A stretch of 64,000 bases of DNA from Veillonella tobetsuensis (GCF_001078375.1 NZ_BBXI01000009.1:124001-188000), one strand, 5' to 3'; positions 1 to 9,516 are shown, counted from the first letter of the stretch. The notes: generated from the letters alone by a model not told the origin. A program made the numbers and translations.

Positions 1-1
1 T

Positions 2-1003
2 GCTATTCCGTGGAGTGAAAGCAACCCTGAAGCATTCGCAGGCCTACATAATCAAGGTAATCGAATACTTATCATCTTTGATGAAGCATCCGCTATTTCC
101 GATAAGATTTGGGAAGTAACAGAGGGTGCGTTAACAGATAAGGAAACCGAGATTATATGGTGTGTGTTCGGAAACCCTACACGTAACAGTGGCAGGTTTA
201 GAGAATGTTTCAGAAAGCATCGTGCATATTGGACTACCTATCAGATTGATAGCCGTACTGTAAAAATCTCAAACAAAGCGAAATTACAAGAATGGGTTGA
301 TATTCATGGTGAGGATAGCGACTTTGTAAAGGTGCGTGTAAGAGGAATATTCCCTAGTGCATCTGATACTCAATTCATATCCGCATCAATTGTAGATGAA
401 GCACAAAAGAGAGTGTATAAAGTAGGGCAATTCGATAATTTACCTACTATTATCGGTGTAGACCCTGCATGGACTGGTGGCGATACATTAGAAATCGTGA
501 TGCGACAAGGCTATTCGATGAAGTGTTTGGCAACAATCGAAAAGAATGACGATGATATGCGCATGGCTAACCTCATTGCACAATTTGAGGATGAATACAA
601 AGCGGATGCGGTATTCATTGACCAGGGGTACGGAACAGGTATTTATAGTATTGGTAAGTCGATGGGTAGAAAATGGCGGTTAGTTGCCTTTGGTGGTGCA
701 TCGCCTAACAATATGTACCTCAATATGCGTGCGTACATGTGGGGCGAAATGAAAGAGTGGTTAAAAGAGGGCGGTGCAATTCCTAATGAGCAAGGATTGT
801 ACGATGACCTCGTAGGGCCAGAAGCGATCATTGATAAAAACGGCCGTATCCAACTGGAAAGCAAAAAAGACATGAAAGAACGAGGGTTACCATCACCGAA
901 TAAAGGCGATGCATTAGCCTTGACCTTTGCATTTAGGGTCACTAAAAAAATAAATGGCAATCATAGAAGAGTAGCGAATACAGAGTACAAACCATTTGGG
1001 TAA
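2..1003 (+). CDS. terL: Phage terminase large subunit (5' truncated by window edge)
   Basis: The C-terminal two thirds of a large terminase, the ATPase-nuclease motor that cuts concatemeric DNA and pumps it through the portal. The frame is open from base 2, so the true start is off the window; the GTG at 164 is internal. A Walker B-like segment (RILIIFDEAS) is encoded near bases 53-82. The RNase H-like nuclease domain follows, with acidic motifs IIGVDPAWTGGD (about 450-485), DAVFIDQGYGTG (about 607-640) and KGDALALTFAF near the end. These are the usual metal-binding positions of terminase nucleases. The Walker A motif would be upstream and cannot be seen. Function assignment is secure. Confidence 0.9.
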   Translation, partial: AIPWSESNPEAFAGLHNQGNRILIIFDEASAISDKIWEVTEGALTDKETEIIWCVFGNPTRNSGRFRECFRKHRAYWTTYQIDSRTVKISNKAKLQEWVDIHGEDSDFVKVRVRGIFPSASDTQFISASIVDEAQKRVYKVGQFDNLPTIIGVDPAWTGGDTLEIVMRQGYSMKCLATIEKNDDDMRMANLIAQFEDEYKADAVFIDQGYGTGIYSIGKSMGRKWRLVAFGGASPNNMYLNMRAYMWGEMKEWLKEGGAIPNEQGLYDDLVGPEAIIDKNGRIQLESKKDMKERGLPSPNKGDALALTFAFRVTKKINGNHRRVANTEYKPFG

Positions 1004-1016
1004 AGGGGGAATGTGA

Positions 1017-1214
1017 ATGTGTATGAAAGCTAAAACACCAGATATTAAGCAACCAGCACCATCGCCTACACCAGTTGCACAAACTGATGATATGGCACAA
1101 AAAAGAGATGAACAATGGTTCACTGATAAGAAGCGCAAGAAAACTGGTTATGATAGCACCATCTTGGCTAGTGCATTGAGCCAAGCTACAGGTAAAACAA
1201 CATTAGGCGGTTAA
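1017..1214 (+). CDS. Small phage structural-region protein, 65 aa
   Basis: A short hydrophilic protein between terminase and portal. The ATG at 1017 follows a strong ribosome binding site (aaaggggga, 1002-1010); the ATG at 1011 is followed at once by a stop and is not used. The N-terminal half is Pro/Thr/Gln-rich and looks disordered. The C terminus reads GYDSTILASALSQATGKTTLGG; short podovirus proteins in this position often end in a similar K-T-L-L/G-G motif, which I recall only in general terms. It ends one base before the portal start, so translational coupling is likely. A role in packaging or portal assembly is inferred from position only. Confidence 0.7.
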   Translation: MCMKAKTPDIKQPAPSPTPVAQTDDMAQKRDEQWFTDKKRKKTGYDSTILASALSQATGKTTLGG

Positions 1215-1215
1215 T

Positions 1216-2937
1216 ATGAGTACTATCTTATCAAGTCTAGCAAGGCAACCTACAGAAAAGCCTGTAACTAAACCGAAAGACTATAAAAAAATAAAAGCTA
1301 AATTCAATCAGATGTTCACCAATCGTCAAAAGTACGTTGAGAAATGGAAGATGATTAGAGATTATCAGTTGCCATTCCTTGGTGTGTTCGATGGCGAACA
1401 AGACCAATCAAAGTTGTATACCGATAAAATACTAACTGGTATAGCATGGGAAAGCTGTCAAATATTCGCTAGTGGTGTAATGAGTGGAATGACACCGCCT
1501 AGCCGTAAATGGTTTAAGCTAACCATGGAAAATACGGATATGGCGGCGAATAGTGAAGTAGCGAAAGTATTAGATGAACGTGAAGAAATATTGTATGCAG
1601 TGTTTGCAAAATCCAATTTCTACAATGTGGTTCACCAAGTCTATATGGAGTTGCCGTTTGGACAAGCACCGATGTCAATCATGCCTGATGGTAAAGTTGG
1701 TGTACGTTTCACATCGTATCCAATCGGTACTTATGCATTAGAATGTAATGCTAATGGTGAGGTTAATACGTTTGGGCGGAAGTATAACATGACTTGCGAC
1801 CAACTCGTGGAAGAGTTTGGATATGATAACTGTACCGAAAAGATTAAAAACGCATACGATGATGGCAAGGGTAATGCAACTGTATATACTGTTTGTTGGC
1901 TAGTGTGCGAAAACAAAGACCGCAATGGAAAACTAGGTAACAAGAACATGCCTTATTCCTCTATTTACTGGGTTGAGGGTAGTAGAGATGATGAAATCTT
2001 GCGACATAGTGGCTATGAAGAATGGCCTATTCCGATTGCACGGCACACTACACATGATCTAAATGGCTATGGTAAAGGTAGTGCATGGTTCGCACAATCA
2101 GATGCGATGATGCTGCAAAAGTTGGAACTGGACAGACTAACCGCTATTGAGTTAGGTGTAAAACCACCAATGGCCGTTACATCCGATGTGATTGGTAGTG
2201 TATCACTATTTCCGGGTGGTATAACCGAAGTCGATACAGGCGGTAAGGTTGAACCTATATTTAACGTAGGTATCAATCTTGATTGGATAATGCAACAAAT
2301 CATTGAAGTTAAAGACAGTATCAAACGTGCGTATAGTGCTGATTTATTCCTAATGCTTGATAACATGGACAATGGACAAATGACGGCAAGGGAAGTCATG
2401 GAACGCACGCAAGAGAAACTACAACAATTAGGCCCTGTAGTGGAACGGCTACTATCTGAATTTCTTAATCCGATAATCGAACGTACATATGCGATATTAG
2501 ATCGTGCAGGTGTGTTTCCGCCAATCGACGAAGCATTAGCGGAAGAGTTAAACGGCCAAGATGTTAAGATAGAATACATCTCACCATTAGCACAGGCGCA
2601 GAAAGTATCTTCATTAACTTCAATTGAACAGTATTTTGCGTTCCTTATGTCATTAGCACAGGGCAATCCTAATATTCTACAAAAATTCAATTTTGAAGAA
2701 GCAGCGGATTATTATGGTGTAAACCTCGGTGTTCCTGCAAAAGTAATTGTATCCAATGACGAATATCAAGCTAAGATGGAAGAACAACAACAGGCACAAC
2801 AGGAACAAGAGGAACAAGCACAAATGATGCAAGCAGCACAATTAGCACCTCAAATGGCTAGTGCGGCGAAACAAGCAACCGACGCAGCAAATGATGGAAA
2901 CCCTGTAATGCAACAGTTAATGGGAATGGGGTACTAG
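1216..2937 (+). CDS. Portal (head-to-tail connector) protein, 573 aa
   Basis: Forms the dodecameric ring at one capsid vertex through which DNA enters and leaves. The length and the overall sequence match the podovirus head-to-tail connecting protein family: an N-terminal region with WKMIRDYQLPFLGVF, a conserved segment ASGVMSGMTPPSRKWFKL (about residues 86-103), and a helical part ending in REVMERTQEKLQQLGPVVERL (about residues 395-415). The C-terminal 60 residues are Gln/Ala-rich and low in complexity, as is common for the portal barrel or tail. It sits directly after the terminase region and before the scaffold and capsid genes, which supports the call. ATG start with AGGCGG upstream. Confidence 0.9.
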   Translation: MSTILSSLARQPTEKPVTKPKDYKKIKAKFNQMFTNRQKYVEKWKMIRDYQLPFLGVFDGEQDQSKLYTDKILTGIAWESCQIFASGVMSGMTPPSRKWFKLTMENTDMAANSEVAKVLDEREEILYAVFAKSNFYNVVHQVYMELPFGQAPMSIMPDGKVGVRFTSYPIGTYALECNANGEVNTFGRKYNMTCDQLVEEFGYDNCTEKIKNAYDDGKGNATVYTVCWLVCENKDRNGKLGNKNMPYSSIYWVEGSRDDEILRHSGYEEWPIPIARHTTHDLNGYGKGSAWFAQSDAMMLQKLELDRLTAIELGVKPPMAVTSDVIGSVSLFPGGITEVDTGGKVEPIFNVGINLDWIMQQIIEVKDSIKRAYSADLFLMLDNMDNGQMTAREVMERTQEKLQQLGPVVERLLSEFLNPIIERTYAILDRAGVFPPIDEALAEELNGQDVKIEYISPLAQAQKVSSLTSIEQYFAFLMSLAQGNPNILQKFNFEEAADYYGVNLGVPAKVIVSNDEYQAKMEEQQQAQQEQEEQAQMMQAAQLAPQMASAAKQATDAANDGNPVMQQLMGMGY

Positions 2938-3255
2938 ATGAAACAGAAAAGAGATTATATGCGAGAGCGTGATGTTGAAGCGCTAAACCACGTACTGAGT
3001 GATGAACTTGGTAGGTGGTTTTTTTATCGCATTCTTGACCGAGCAAAACTGAATAGCCAATCATTCACAGGCAACAGTACAACATTCTTTAATGAGGGAA
3101 TGAGGGCTGTTGCTATTTTATTGCAAAACGATTTAGGAAAGATTGGCGATGGTGTAGAGGGTGTTAAGAAATATCACCTAGCACAAATAGAAAATATTCA
3201 GATGCAAAAATATTTCAAGACTTTAGAACAAAGCGAATTAGAGAAAGGTGAATAA
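2938..3255 (+). CDS. Bbp19-like phage protein, 105 aa
   Basis: A small protein starting immediately after the portal stop codon. The central part, with DELGRWFFYRILDRAKLNSQSF, then GNSTTFFNEGMRAVAI, matches what I know of the Bbp19-like phage domain (residues near R/F-x-x-R-L, a conserved SF-GN segment and FNEG-R). In BPP-1-like phages this gene lies beside the portal and scaffold genes, the same context as here. Exact biochemical function is not known to me; a role in head completion or scaffolding is likely by position. Confidence 0.7.
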   Translation: MKQKRDYMRERDVEALNHVLSDELGRWFFYRILDRAKLNSQSFTGNSTTFFNEGMRAVAILLQNDLGKIGDGVEGVKKYHLAQIENIQMQKYFKTLEQSELEKGE

Positions 3256-3257
3256 CC

Positions 3258-3881
3258 ATGGATGAAAATTTAGAACAAGGCACAAACAATAACACGGATA
3301 GTGCAAATGGTGGTACACCACAGGACACGAACACACAAAACCAACAAAGTACGATTTTAGGCGGTGGCGGTGATACTAACACCGACCAACCTGCAGAACC
3401 TACTGTATATGATTTCTCAACTGCATTTGAGGGTGGCGAAGTAGACCAAACCATCGCAGATGAGTTTTCAAAAATGCTTAATGGTGTAGGTGCAACGCAA
3501 GAACAAGCATTACAGATGGCTAAGTTTGGCAATCAATATGCTACCAATCTTGTAACGGCTTACGAAAACCAAAAGCAAGAAGCACTCAAAGCACAATACG
3601 ATGGGTATGCAGAAAACGCTAAAAAGGTATTAGGTAACAAATTCGATACTACTGTTAGCCAAGCGGCCGCAGGTGTTGAAGCAGTAGAAAAGACAATTCC
3701 TAATATCCGTGAAATTCTAGCTGAAAATGGCTTGGGTAATCGTGTAGAAGTAATTCAATTATTCGCACATATTGCTGGTATGGCAAGCGAAGATAGCAAT
3801 GCAGGGAATAACACACCTGCAAATAATCAATCGGATGAAGCTATTAGACGAAATATGTATCCGTCTATGTTTAAAGATTAA
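3258..3881 (+). CDS. Capsid scaffolding protein, 207 aa
   Basis: An acidic, helix-rich protein placed directly before the major capsid gene, the standard position of a scaffold. The first 50 residues are rich in Asn, Thr, Gln and Gly and appear disordered. The rest is predicted helical with long Glu/Lys/Ala stretches (for example about residues 95-125), and the C-terminal tail ends with basic and aromatic residues (RRNMYPSMFKD), which in many scaffolds binds the capsid protein. There is no protease-like motif, so a separate or self-cleaving protease is not indicated. Assigned by composition and position rather than by a clear motif. Confidence 0.75.
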   Translation: MDENLEQGTNNNTDSANGGTPQDTNTQNQQSTILGGGGDTNTDQPAEPTVYDFSTAFEGGEVDQTIADEFSKMLNGVGATQEQALQMAKFGNQYATNLVTAYENQKQEALKAQYDGYAENAKKVLGNKFDTTVSQAAAGVEAVEKTIPNIREILAENGLGNRVEVIQLFAHIAGMASEDSNAGNNTPANNQSDEAIRRNMYPSMFKD

Positions 3882-3894
3882 AGGAGATTAATTA

Positions 3895-4890
3895 ATGGCT
3901 ACAATCGGAACTAACAATCCTACATTATTGGATTTGCAAACACGCATGGATCCAAATGGTAAAATTGCACAAATCATTGAGCAATTAAACCAAACAAACG
4001 AAATCATTCAAGACATGACAATGATTGAATGTAACGATGGTACATCTAACAAAACAACTGTACGTACTGGATTACCATCCACTACATGGCGCATGTTGTA
4101 TGGCGGTGTACAACCATCTAAATCCACTACCAAACAAATCACAGATACTTGTGGTATGTTGGAAGCATATTCCGAAGTGGATAAAGACTTGGTTAAACTT
4201 TCTAATGACCCTGTAGCGTTCCGTGCAACAGAAGATAGTGCATTTGTTGAAAGTATGGGTCAAGAAATCGCACGTACACTTTTCTATGGTGATGAAACTA
4301 CACCAGAAAAATTCATTGGCTTATCCGCACGTTTTAATACATTAGACACTAAAAAAGCTGATTGTGCTAAGAACATTATTGATGCAGGCGGTACTGCTAA
4401 CCTTGCCTCTATGTGGATCGTAGGTTGGGGCCCTCTTACTGTACATGGTATTTATCCACGTGGCAGTCAAGGCGGTTTAGAACAAGAAGATTTGGGCGAA
4501 GTTACAGTAACTAAAGCTGATGGTTCTATGTTCCAAGGTTATCGTACCCATTTTAAACAAAACATTGGTTTATCTGTTCGCGACTGGAGATATGTAGTGC
4601 GTATCGCTAATATCGATATGAAATCTATCAAAGAAGATATTTCCGCAGGCCCTAACTTGATTAACTTGATGATCCGTGCAGAAGAAAAAATGCAATCTCT
4701 CACAGGATGCCGTCCAGTATGGTACATGAACCAAGAATTGCGTACATTCTTACGCTTGCAAAAGAATAAAGTGCATGGTTCTACTATCACAGAAGATATG
4801 GAAATGGGTAAAATGGTTACTCGTGCTAACGGTATTCCTGTTCGCAAAATTAATGCATTGCTTTCCACCGAAGCACGTGTTACTGCATAG
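3895..4890 (+). CDS. Major capsid protein, 331 aa
   Basis: The shell-forming protein of the icosahedral head. Length, position after the scaffold gene, and the very strong ribosome binding site (aaaggagatta before ATG 3895) fit a highly expressed capsid protein. The N-terminal sequence (LLDLQTRMDPNGKIAQIIEQLNQTN) and the later segment ending RANGIPVRKINALL resemble major capsid proteins of BPP-1/Epsilon15-type podoviruses with an HK97 fold. Codon use is noticeably more optimised than in the neighbouring tail genes, as expected for abundant product. A cement protein gene follows 17 bases downstream. Confidence 0.85.
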   Translation: MATIGTNNPTLLDLQTRMDPNGKIAQIIEQLNQTNEIIQDMTMIECNDGTSNKTTVRTGLPSTTWRMLYGGVQPSKSTTKQITDTCGMLEAYSEVDKDLVKLSNDPVAFRATEDSAFVESMGQEIARTLFYGDETTPEKFIGLSARFNTLDTKKADCAKNIIDAGGTANLASMWIVGWGPLTVHGIYPRGSQGGLEQEDLGEVTVTKADGSMFQGYRTHFKQNIGLSVRDWRYVVRIANIDMKSIKEDISAGPNLINLMIRAEEKMQSLTGCRPVWYMNQELRTFLRLQKNKVHGSTITEDMEMGKMVTRANGIPVRKINALLSTEARVTA

Positions 4891-4907
4891 TAGAGAGGAG
4901 AAAATAC

Positions 4908-5258
4908 ATGATTATCGATACTTTAAATACATTCCATTGGAAACGTGAATTATCTGGCAATGTCAGCTCCGATGTTATGGTTACTAGCGGTGATGCTGAC
5001 CCTAACTTGTGGTTGGTTGTTCGTGTAGACAAAGCATTAACAGGTGCTGCATTAATCAACGTATATACATCTGATACAGAAAACATCGCTAACCCTGTAT
5101 TGTTGCATGGTATTACATTACCAGCCAATGCACCAGCTGGGTACGAATATAAAGTACGATTGGCAAATGGTGTTAAACGTTATACACGTGCTAATGTCAA
5201 CAATGCAACGGCTGGCACAATTTCTGTATTCTTAACTAGCGGTATCACTAGCAAATAG
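4908..5258 (+). CDS. Bbp16-like capsid cement/decoration protein, 116 aa
   Basis: A small beta-rich protein following the capsid gene with a good ribosome binding site (agagaggagaa). The opening MIIDTLNTF, a middle segment with a VYTSDTENI strand, and a C-terminal half with GYEYKVRLANGVKRYTRANV then GTISVFLT follow the pattern of Bbp16-like cement proteins, which clamp capsomers in BPP-1-like phages. This is a family-level call from motif spacing and gene order; a general decoration protein is the safe reading. Confidence 0.75.
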   Translation: MIIDTLNTFHWKRELSGNVSSDVMVTSGDADPNLWLVVRVDKALTGAALINVYTSDTENIANPVLLHGITLPANAPAGYEYKVRLANGVKRYTRANVNNATAGTISVFLTSGITSK

Positions 5259-5266
5259 GGGGTAAC

Positions 5267-5482
5267 ATGGAATACATTGCAAAAGTAACTTTGTATCACA
5301 ATACAAAGGGTTTAATTGAAGAAGGACAAACAGTAGAACTTACAAAAGAAGAAGTAGCTGAATATGATAAAGATTACTTCAATGATTTGTTTGAGGCTGT
5401 AGGCGCAGAAGAAACCGAAGATGGCGAAGAAAAGCCAAAGACTAAATCTAAAGGCAAGAAATCGGAAGAAACTGCAGAATAA
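5267..5482 (+). CDS. Small acidic phage protein, 71 aa
   Basis: Unrecognised. The N-terminal 40 residues (AKVTLYHNTKGLIEEGQTVELT) look like a small beta-structured domain of the type found in many short phage head-region proteins; the C-terminal 25 residues are a highly charged Glu/Lys tail. It has a clear ribosome binding site (agggggtaac) and is the last gene before a terminator, so it closes the head-gene transcription unit. Confidence 0.7.
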   Translation: MEYIAKVTLYHNTKGLIEEGQTVELTKEEVAEYDKDYFNDLFEAVGAEETEDGEEKPKTKSKGKKSEETAE

Positions 5483-5488
5483 CAGAAT

Positions 5489-5515
5489 GAGGGGTGCTTA
5501 TGCATCCCTCTTTTT
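5489..5515 (+). terminator. Rho-independent terminator after head genes
   Basis: Nine-base-pair stem GAGGGGTGC / GCATCCCTC (one G-U pair) with a four-base loop, followed by five T residues. It separates the head genes from the tail genes. Confidence 0.85.
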
Positions 5516-5535
5516 CACTATAAAAAGGGGGCAAT

Positions 5536-6129
5536 ATGACACCTACTGATATTTGCAACATGGCTTTGTCATTAATCAATGGCGGTAGGATATACGGCCT
5601 TGATGAAGAAACAGAAACGGCTAGACAATGCAGATTGCACTATGATGCAACACGCAAGATGCTACTATCTCAATACGAATGGAATTTTGCACGTAAGCGT
5701 GAAGAGTGCGTACTATCTGAGCATAAACTAGCTGGCTATGAATTTGTTTATGCATATCCTGAAAAGTGCATCCGTATCCTTGGGGTTATTCCTAAAGGGG
5801 AACGATTTAAAGCGGAAAGCCAAAAGGAATATGATGTGTTTACTTTTGATGATAACACAAAGTACATAGTAAGCGATGTACCGCTTGCGTACATTGACTA
5901 TGTGTATGATGTGAAAGATATAGATGTATTCAGTCCTGTATTCGTACAGGCCTTGAAATCTAAAATGGGGGCAGAACTAGCTATGCCATTAACTGGTAAT
6001 AGTGGTTTATTCGACCAATGCTATAAACTCTATCAAGCAGCAACGCAAGAGGCCAAGAGTTTGAGTGCTAAAGAACGTAGGCAAGATATGCCATATATTT
6101 CTAACTATGTAAAAGCAAGGAGTTGGTAG
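5536..6129 (+). CDS. Tail tubular protein A (T7 gp11-like), 197 aa
   Basis: Adaptor joining the portal to the tail nozzle in short-tailed phages. The N terminus (TDICNMALSLINGGRIYGLDEETETARQC) and the following helix with HYDATRKMLLSQYEWNFARKR are characteristic of the T7 gp11-like family, in which a short helical region is followed by a beta domain (YVYAYPEKCIRILGV-type strand, here FVYAYPEKC). Length agrees with the family (about 190-200 residues). It is followed by the nozzle gene, as in T7. Confidence 0.88.
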   Translation: MTPTDICNMALSLINGGRIYGLDEETETARQCRLHYDATRKMLLSQYEWNFARKREECVLSEHKLAGYEFVYAYPEKCIRILGVIPKGERFKAESQKEYDVFTFDDNTKYIVSDVPLAYIDYVYDVKDIDVFSPVFVQALKSKMGAELAMPLTGNSGLFDQCYKLYQAATQEAKSLSAKERRQDMPYISNYVKARSW

Positions 6130-6131
6130 TC

Positions 6132-8456
6132 ATGAAACCAATGTATATATCGCAACTTGCATTTACAACTGGTGAGATTTCGCCTGATGTATCTAGACGA
6201 TTTGACTTAGATCAGTTTAAAAGTGCGTTACTATTAGCAGAAAATGCAGTAATCAGACCTTATGGCGCAGTAGCTAGACGGCAAGGGTCAGAGTATATAG
6301 GGCAAGTCAAGAACAAGGATAAATCTACACGGCTATTTGAATTTACGGCCGAAAAGAACAAATCATTCCTACTTGAAATAGGAGAACAGTACATCAGAGT
6401 GTGGCGAAATGGTATCTATACAGGTATAGAACTAGAAACACCATTTGAAAGCGATGTAGTCGATAAATTGAACTGCATCCAAAGTGGCGATGTAATGTTT
6501 ATTTGTAGTGGCAAGTATCCAGTAAAAACGTTATCACGATATAGTGATACAGACTGGCGATTTGATACATACAAACTATCTGAGCAACCATACGGCGAAG
6601 TCAACACAGACAAAGAAAGTACTGTAATCTTGAATGGCGATACCTTAACAGCTACAAAAGATATATTCAATGCTGATATGGTTGGTTCGGTTATGCAGAT
6701 TGAACATTATGTAAAAGCAATTACGACTAACAGTACTGGTACAGTAATTGAAAGTAGTCGATGGGTGTATGGTGATGAACATGGCCATGAGGAGCATAAC
6801 ACAAATTATAACAATATAGATTACAATGTAGAACAATTTAGTACTGATGAGGATTTATCATGGAAATTCACATCACATGGTACATGGAATGGTACTGTTA
6901 AAATCCAAATCAGTAATGACAATGGCACTACGTGGAAAGATTACAGGGTATATACATCCAACAATGACTACAACGTTACAGATACAGGCAAGGTTACGCC
7001 TAGTGCTAAATTGAAAGTTGTTTCTGATTTGAAAGGCGGTAGCGTTAATGTAGATTTATCTTTCTTGCCACACTCTAATTATGGTGTAGTTGAAATCAAA
7101 GAATTTATAGACAGTAAACACGTTAAAGTAAATGTATTAAACAACGTTGTAGAAAATGAAGCTACATCTAAATTCAGATTTGGGCAATGGGGTAAAGGCC
7201 TTGGTTATCCTCGTGTATGCACATTCTACCAAGATAGATTTATCCTAGCATCCAGTTTTCAATATCCTAACTACATATGGTTCAGTCGCACAGGCGATTA
7301 TTCCAATTTTGGTGTAGAAAAGGTAGGCGGTACGATTACAGATGATAGTGCAATCACACTACCAGTAATTAATCGTAAAATGTATGACATTAGACATTTG
7401 ATACCAGCTAATGACTTATTGATTTTGACAAGCGGTAACGAATGGATAATTGATGGTTCAAAAACTATCACACCGACTAACTGCAATTTGCGAACACAAA
7501 CCCAACGAGGTGCATCTGAATGTGAGCCACAATATATAGGTAATAGATGTGTTTATGTACAGGCTCGAGGTTGTGTAGTGCGTGATATGGGTTATTCCTA
7601 TGAAAGCGATAACTACACAGGGGCAGACTTAACTTTATTTGTTAAGCATCTAACCAAGTACAGAAACTTCATCACAAGTGCTTACGCACAAGACCCAGAC
7701 AGTATTGTGTATTATGTAACGGATGATGGCAAAATCAACTGTTTAACCTACATTCCAGAACAAAAGGTGTATGCATGGTCGCACTTCACCACAAAAGGCA
7801 AATATAAATATGCTGAGAGTGTGGCAGAGGGCGAACAAGACAGTTTATATGTAATCGTTGAGCGTGATTTTAAAAGTGGCACAGTTATGTGCATAGAACG
7901 ATTTGAGCCAATGTATAACGCTGATAATAACAACGTGTATATGGATTGTTACATTCGACAAACTAGCACAGAGAATATCAGTACTATCACAGTACCTCAT
8001 CTGATTGGTGAGGATGTGCAAATCGTTGTAAATGGTATGGAACGGCCAATTAAGGAAGTACCACCTACGGCAATTATTAATATCGATGGTAAGGCACAAA
8101 GCGTAGCCGTTGGTATTAACTACACTACACGATTACGTATTCCGAGCATCGAAATGCAAATACAAGATGGCACATTACAAGGCCGACAATTAACGATGAG
8201 TAGATTATCGATGAACATCTTAAATTCATTCGGTGGCAAAATCGGAAGAAACTTCAACCATATGGATGATATTTCATTACCGCCACTCAAGTTATATAGC
8301 GGCGATAAGGTATGTATATTGCCAAAATTCGATGGAGTATACTCAACCGATGCATCTGTATGCATTTTGCACGAAAAACCTTATCCATTTAACCTTTTAA
8401 GCGTTACAAGAGAGATAGAAATAGGCGGTGGTTTTCCAAATGTTACAGGACTTTGA
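6132..8456 (+). CDS. Tail tubular protein B / tail nozzle (T7 gp12-like), 774 aa
   Basis: The hexameric nozzle of the short tail. The N-terminal segment (SQLAFTTGEISPDVSRRFDLD, then ALLLAENAVIRPYGAVARRQG) is diagnostic for the family. The rest is beta-rich and rich in Tyr, Thr and Asn. I place the start at ATG 6132 because AAGGAG (6117-6122) lies nine bases upstream; an in-frame TTG at 6123 has no spacing for a ribosome binding site. The start is two bases after the stop of the preceding gene and the end overlaps the next gene by 17 bases. Confidence 0.88.
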   Translation: MKPMYISQLAFTTGEISPDVSRRFDLDQFKSALLLAENAVIRPYGAVARRQGSEYIGQVKNKDKSTRLFEFTAEKNKSFLLEIGEQYIRVWRNGIYTGIELETPFESDVVDKLNCIQSGDVMFICSGKYPVKTLSRYSDTDWRFDTYKLSEQPYGEVNTDKESTVILNGDTLTATKDIFNADMVGSVMQIEHYVKAITTNSTGTVIESSRWVYGDEHGHEEHNTNYNNIDYNVEQFSTDEDLSWKFTSHGTWNGTVKIQISNDNGTTWKDYRVYTSNNDYNVTDTGKVTPSAKLKVVSDLKGGSVNVDLSFLPHSNYGVVEIKEFIDSKHVKVNVLNNVVENEATSKFRFGQWGKGLGYPRVCTFYQDRFILASSFQYPNYIWFSRTGDYSNFGVEKVGGTITDDSAITLPVINRKMYDIRHLIPANDLLILTSGNEWIIDGSKTITPTNCNLRTQTQRGASECEPQYIGNRCVYVQARGCVVRDMGYSYESDNYTGADLTLFVKHLTKYRNFITSAYAQDPDSIVYYVTDDGKINCLTYIPEQKVYAWSHFTTKGKYKYAESVAEGEQDSLYVIVERDFKSGTVMCIERFEPMYNADNNNVYMDCYIRQTSTENISTITVPHLIGEDVQIVVNGMERPIKEVPPTAIINIDGKAQSVAVGINYTTRLRIPSIEMQIQDGTLQGRQLTMSRLSMNILNSFGGKIGRNFNHMDDISLPPLKLYSGDKVCILPKFDGVYSTDASVCILHEKPYPFNLLSVTREIEIGGGFPNVTGL

Positions 8457-8928
8457 TATTTGCCCTGTAAGGCACACTTCATTAATTCATGACTTATATA
8501 TCAACTTAAGGCCTATAGACACCTTAGAGGTCAATATAGCGAACCAAAATTCCCCGAATTATGGAAAAAATGATTTTGTAAAGGATATATGTAGTGATGA
8601 TTACGAAAACCACATTGTAATTGAGAATGATGTACCGATAGCCGTATATGGAATTTCAAAAAAGCCAATCAACGGAATGTACTGCATTTATTTCTTGGGT
8701 AATAAGATACTGGATACGAATTTGAAATTGCAAAAGGAATTTCTAAAACGAAGTAACGCAATCATAAAAGAGTGGTTATCCACTCATGAATGTTTATTCA
8801 ATTTCATACATAAGAAAAATAACCGCTCGAAGCGATGGCTTACATCACTAGGGGCGGTTATTCATTCTGATATAACGCATAACGGAATGGAACTATTTAC
8901 ATTGAGAAAGGGGGATGCGAATGTGTAA
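8440..8928 (+). CDS. Phage gp13-like protein, possibly GNAT-fold, 162 aa
   Basis: Lies between the nozzle gene and the first internal virion protein, the position of gene 13 in T7-like phages. The segment HIVIENDVPIAVYGISKKPINGMYCIYFLGN (about residues 61-91) resembles the central strands of GNAT-fold proteins, and RSKRWLTSLGAVIH (about 128-141) fits the C-terminal part that proteins of this group share. I cannot see a firm acetyl-CoA pyrophosphate loop, so enzymatic activity is doubtful. ATG 8440 is preferred over an in-frame GTG at 8428 for its spacing to AGGCGG. In T7 gp13 is needed for correct assembly of internal proteins. Confidence 0.65.
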   Translation: MLQDFDICPVRHTSLIHDLYINLRPIDTLEVNIANQNSPNYGKNDFVKDICSDDYENHIVIENDVPIAVYGISKKPINGMYCIYFLGNKILDTNLKLQKEFLKRSNAIIKEWLSTHECLFNFIHKKNNRSKRWLTSLGAVIHSDITHNGMELFTLRKGDANV

Positions 8929-9514
8929 TCCTATTGCATTAATGGCAGGTCAATTGGTTACTACATTGTGGGGGCAACACCAACAAACCAAAGCACAAAC
9001 TGCAATGTATAATGCACAGGCACAAGCAGCGGAAGCGAATGCACGTATATCCGATAGGAAACAACAGGATATTGCCAATCAAGCACTACAAGAGCGAGAT
9101 AAGATGGACAATAAGATGCGGTTAATTGCAGGTCAGAATACGGCTGAAGCAGGCGCTACTGGGTTATCCATGAGTGGCACACCATTACAATTAATGGCTA
9201 GTAGCTACGATGAATACAACAAGGATATTAACAATTGGGAAACTAATAAGAATAACAGCATTTACAATGAATATCTTAATGGGGTTAATTATCGCAATGA
9301 AGCTAGTAGCGCAAGAGCAGCTGCATCTAATGCTAAAACGCAAGGGCGATTGCAAATGCTCGGTACTATCTTGAGTGGTGCATCTAGTATATATGGGATG
9401 AAACAACAATATGCAGGTGGTAAATACACAACTCAATATGGCGGTGATGTAAATGGTGTAACAGAAAGACCAGTTAAAACAGTTAAGAAAGTTTGGACTT
9501 TTAACGGCAGGTAA
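8921..9514 (+). CDS. Internal virion protein B (T7 gp14-like), 197 aa
   Basis: Probably an ejection protein that forms the outer-membrane part of the DNA channel. The N terminus (CNPIALMAGQLVTTLWGQHQQTKAQ) is followed by an Ala/Gln-rich helix, a pattern typical of gp14-like proteins; further on, AEAGATGLSMSGTPLQLM is also commonly conserved. ATG 8921 is chosen because the ribosome binding site (aaaggggg, ending 8914) is too close to the alternative ATG at 8915. It overlaps the previous gene by eight bases. Confidence 0.8.
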   Translation: MCNPIALMAGQLVTTLWGQHQQTKAQTAMYNAQAQAAEANARISDRKQQDIANQALQERDKMDNKMRLIAGQNTAEAGATGLSMSGTPLQLMASSYDEYNKDINNWETNKNNSIYNEYLNGVNYRNEASSARAAASNAKTQGRLQMLGTILSGASSIYGMKQQYAGGKYTTQYGGDVNGVTERPVKTVKKVWTFNGR

Positions 9515-9516
9515 CT

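Noticed and set aside
2067-2690. 207-residue minus-strand open frame inside the portal gene
   Set aside because: Lies wholly within a confidently assigned gene, low-complexity Ser/Ile-rich translation, no ribosome binding site; a shadow of the plus-strand codon pattern.
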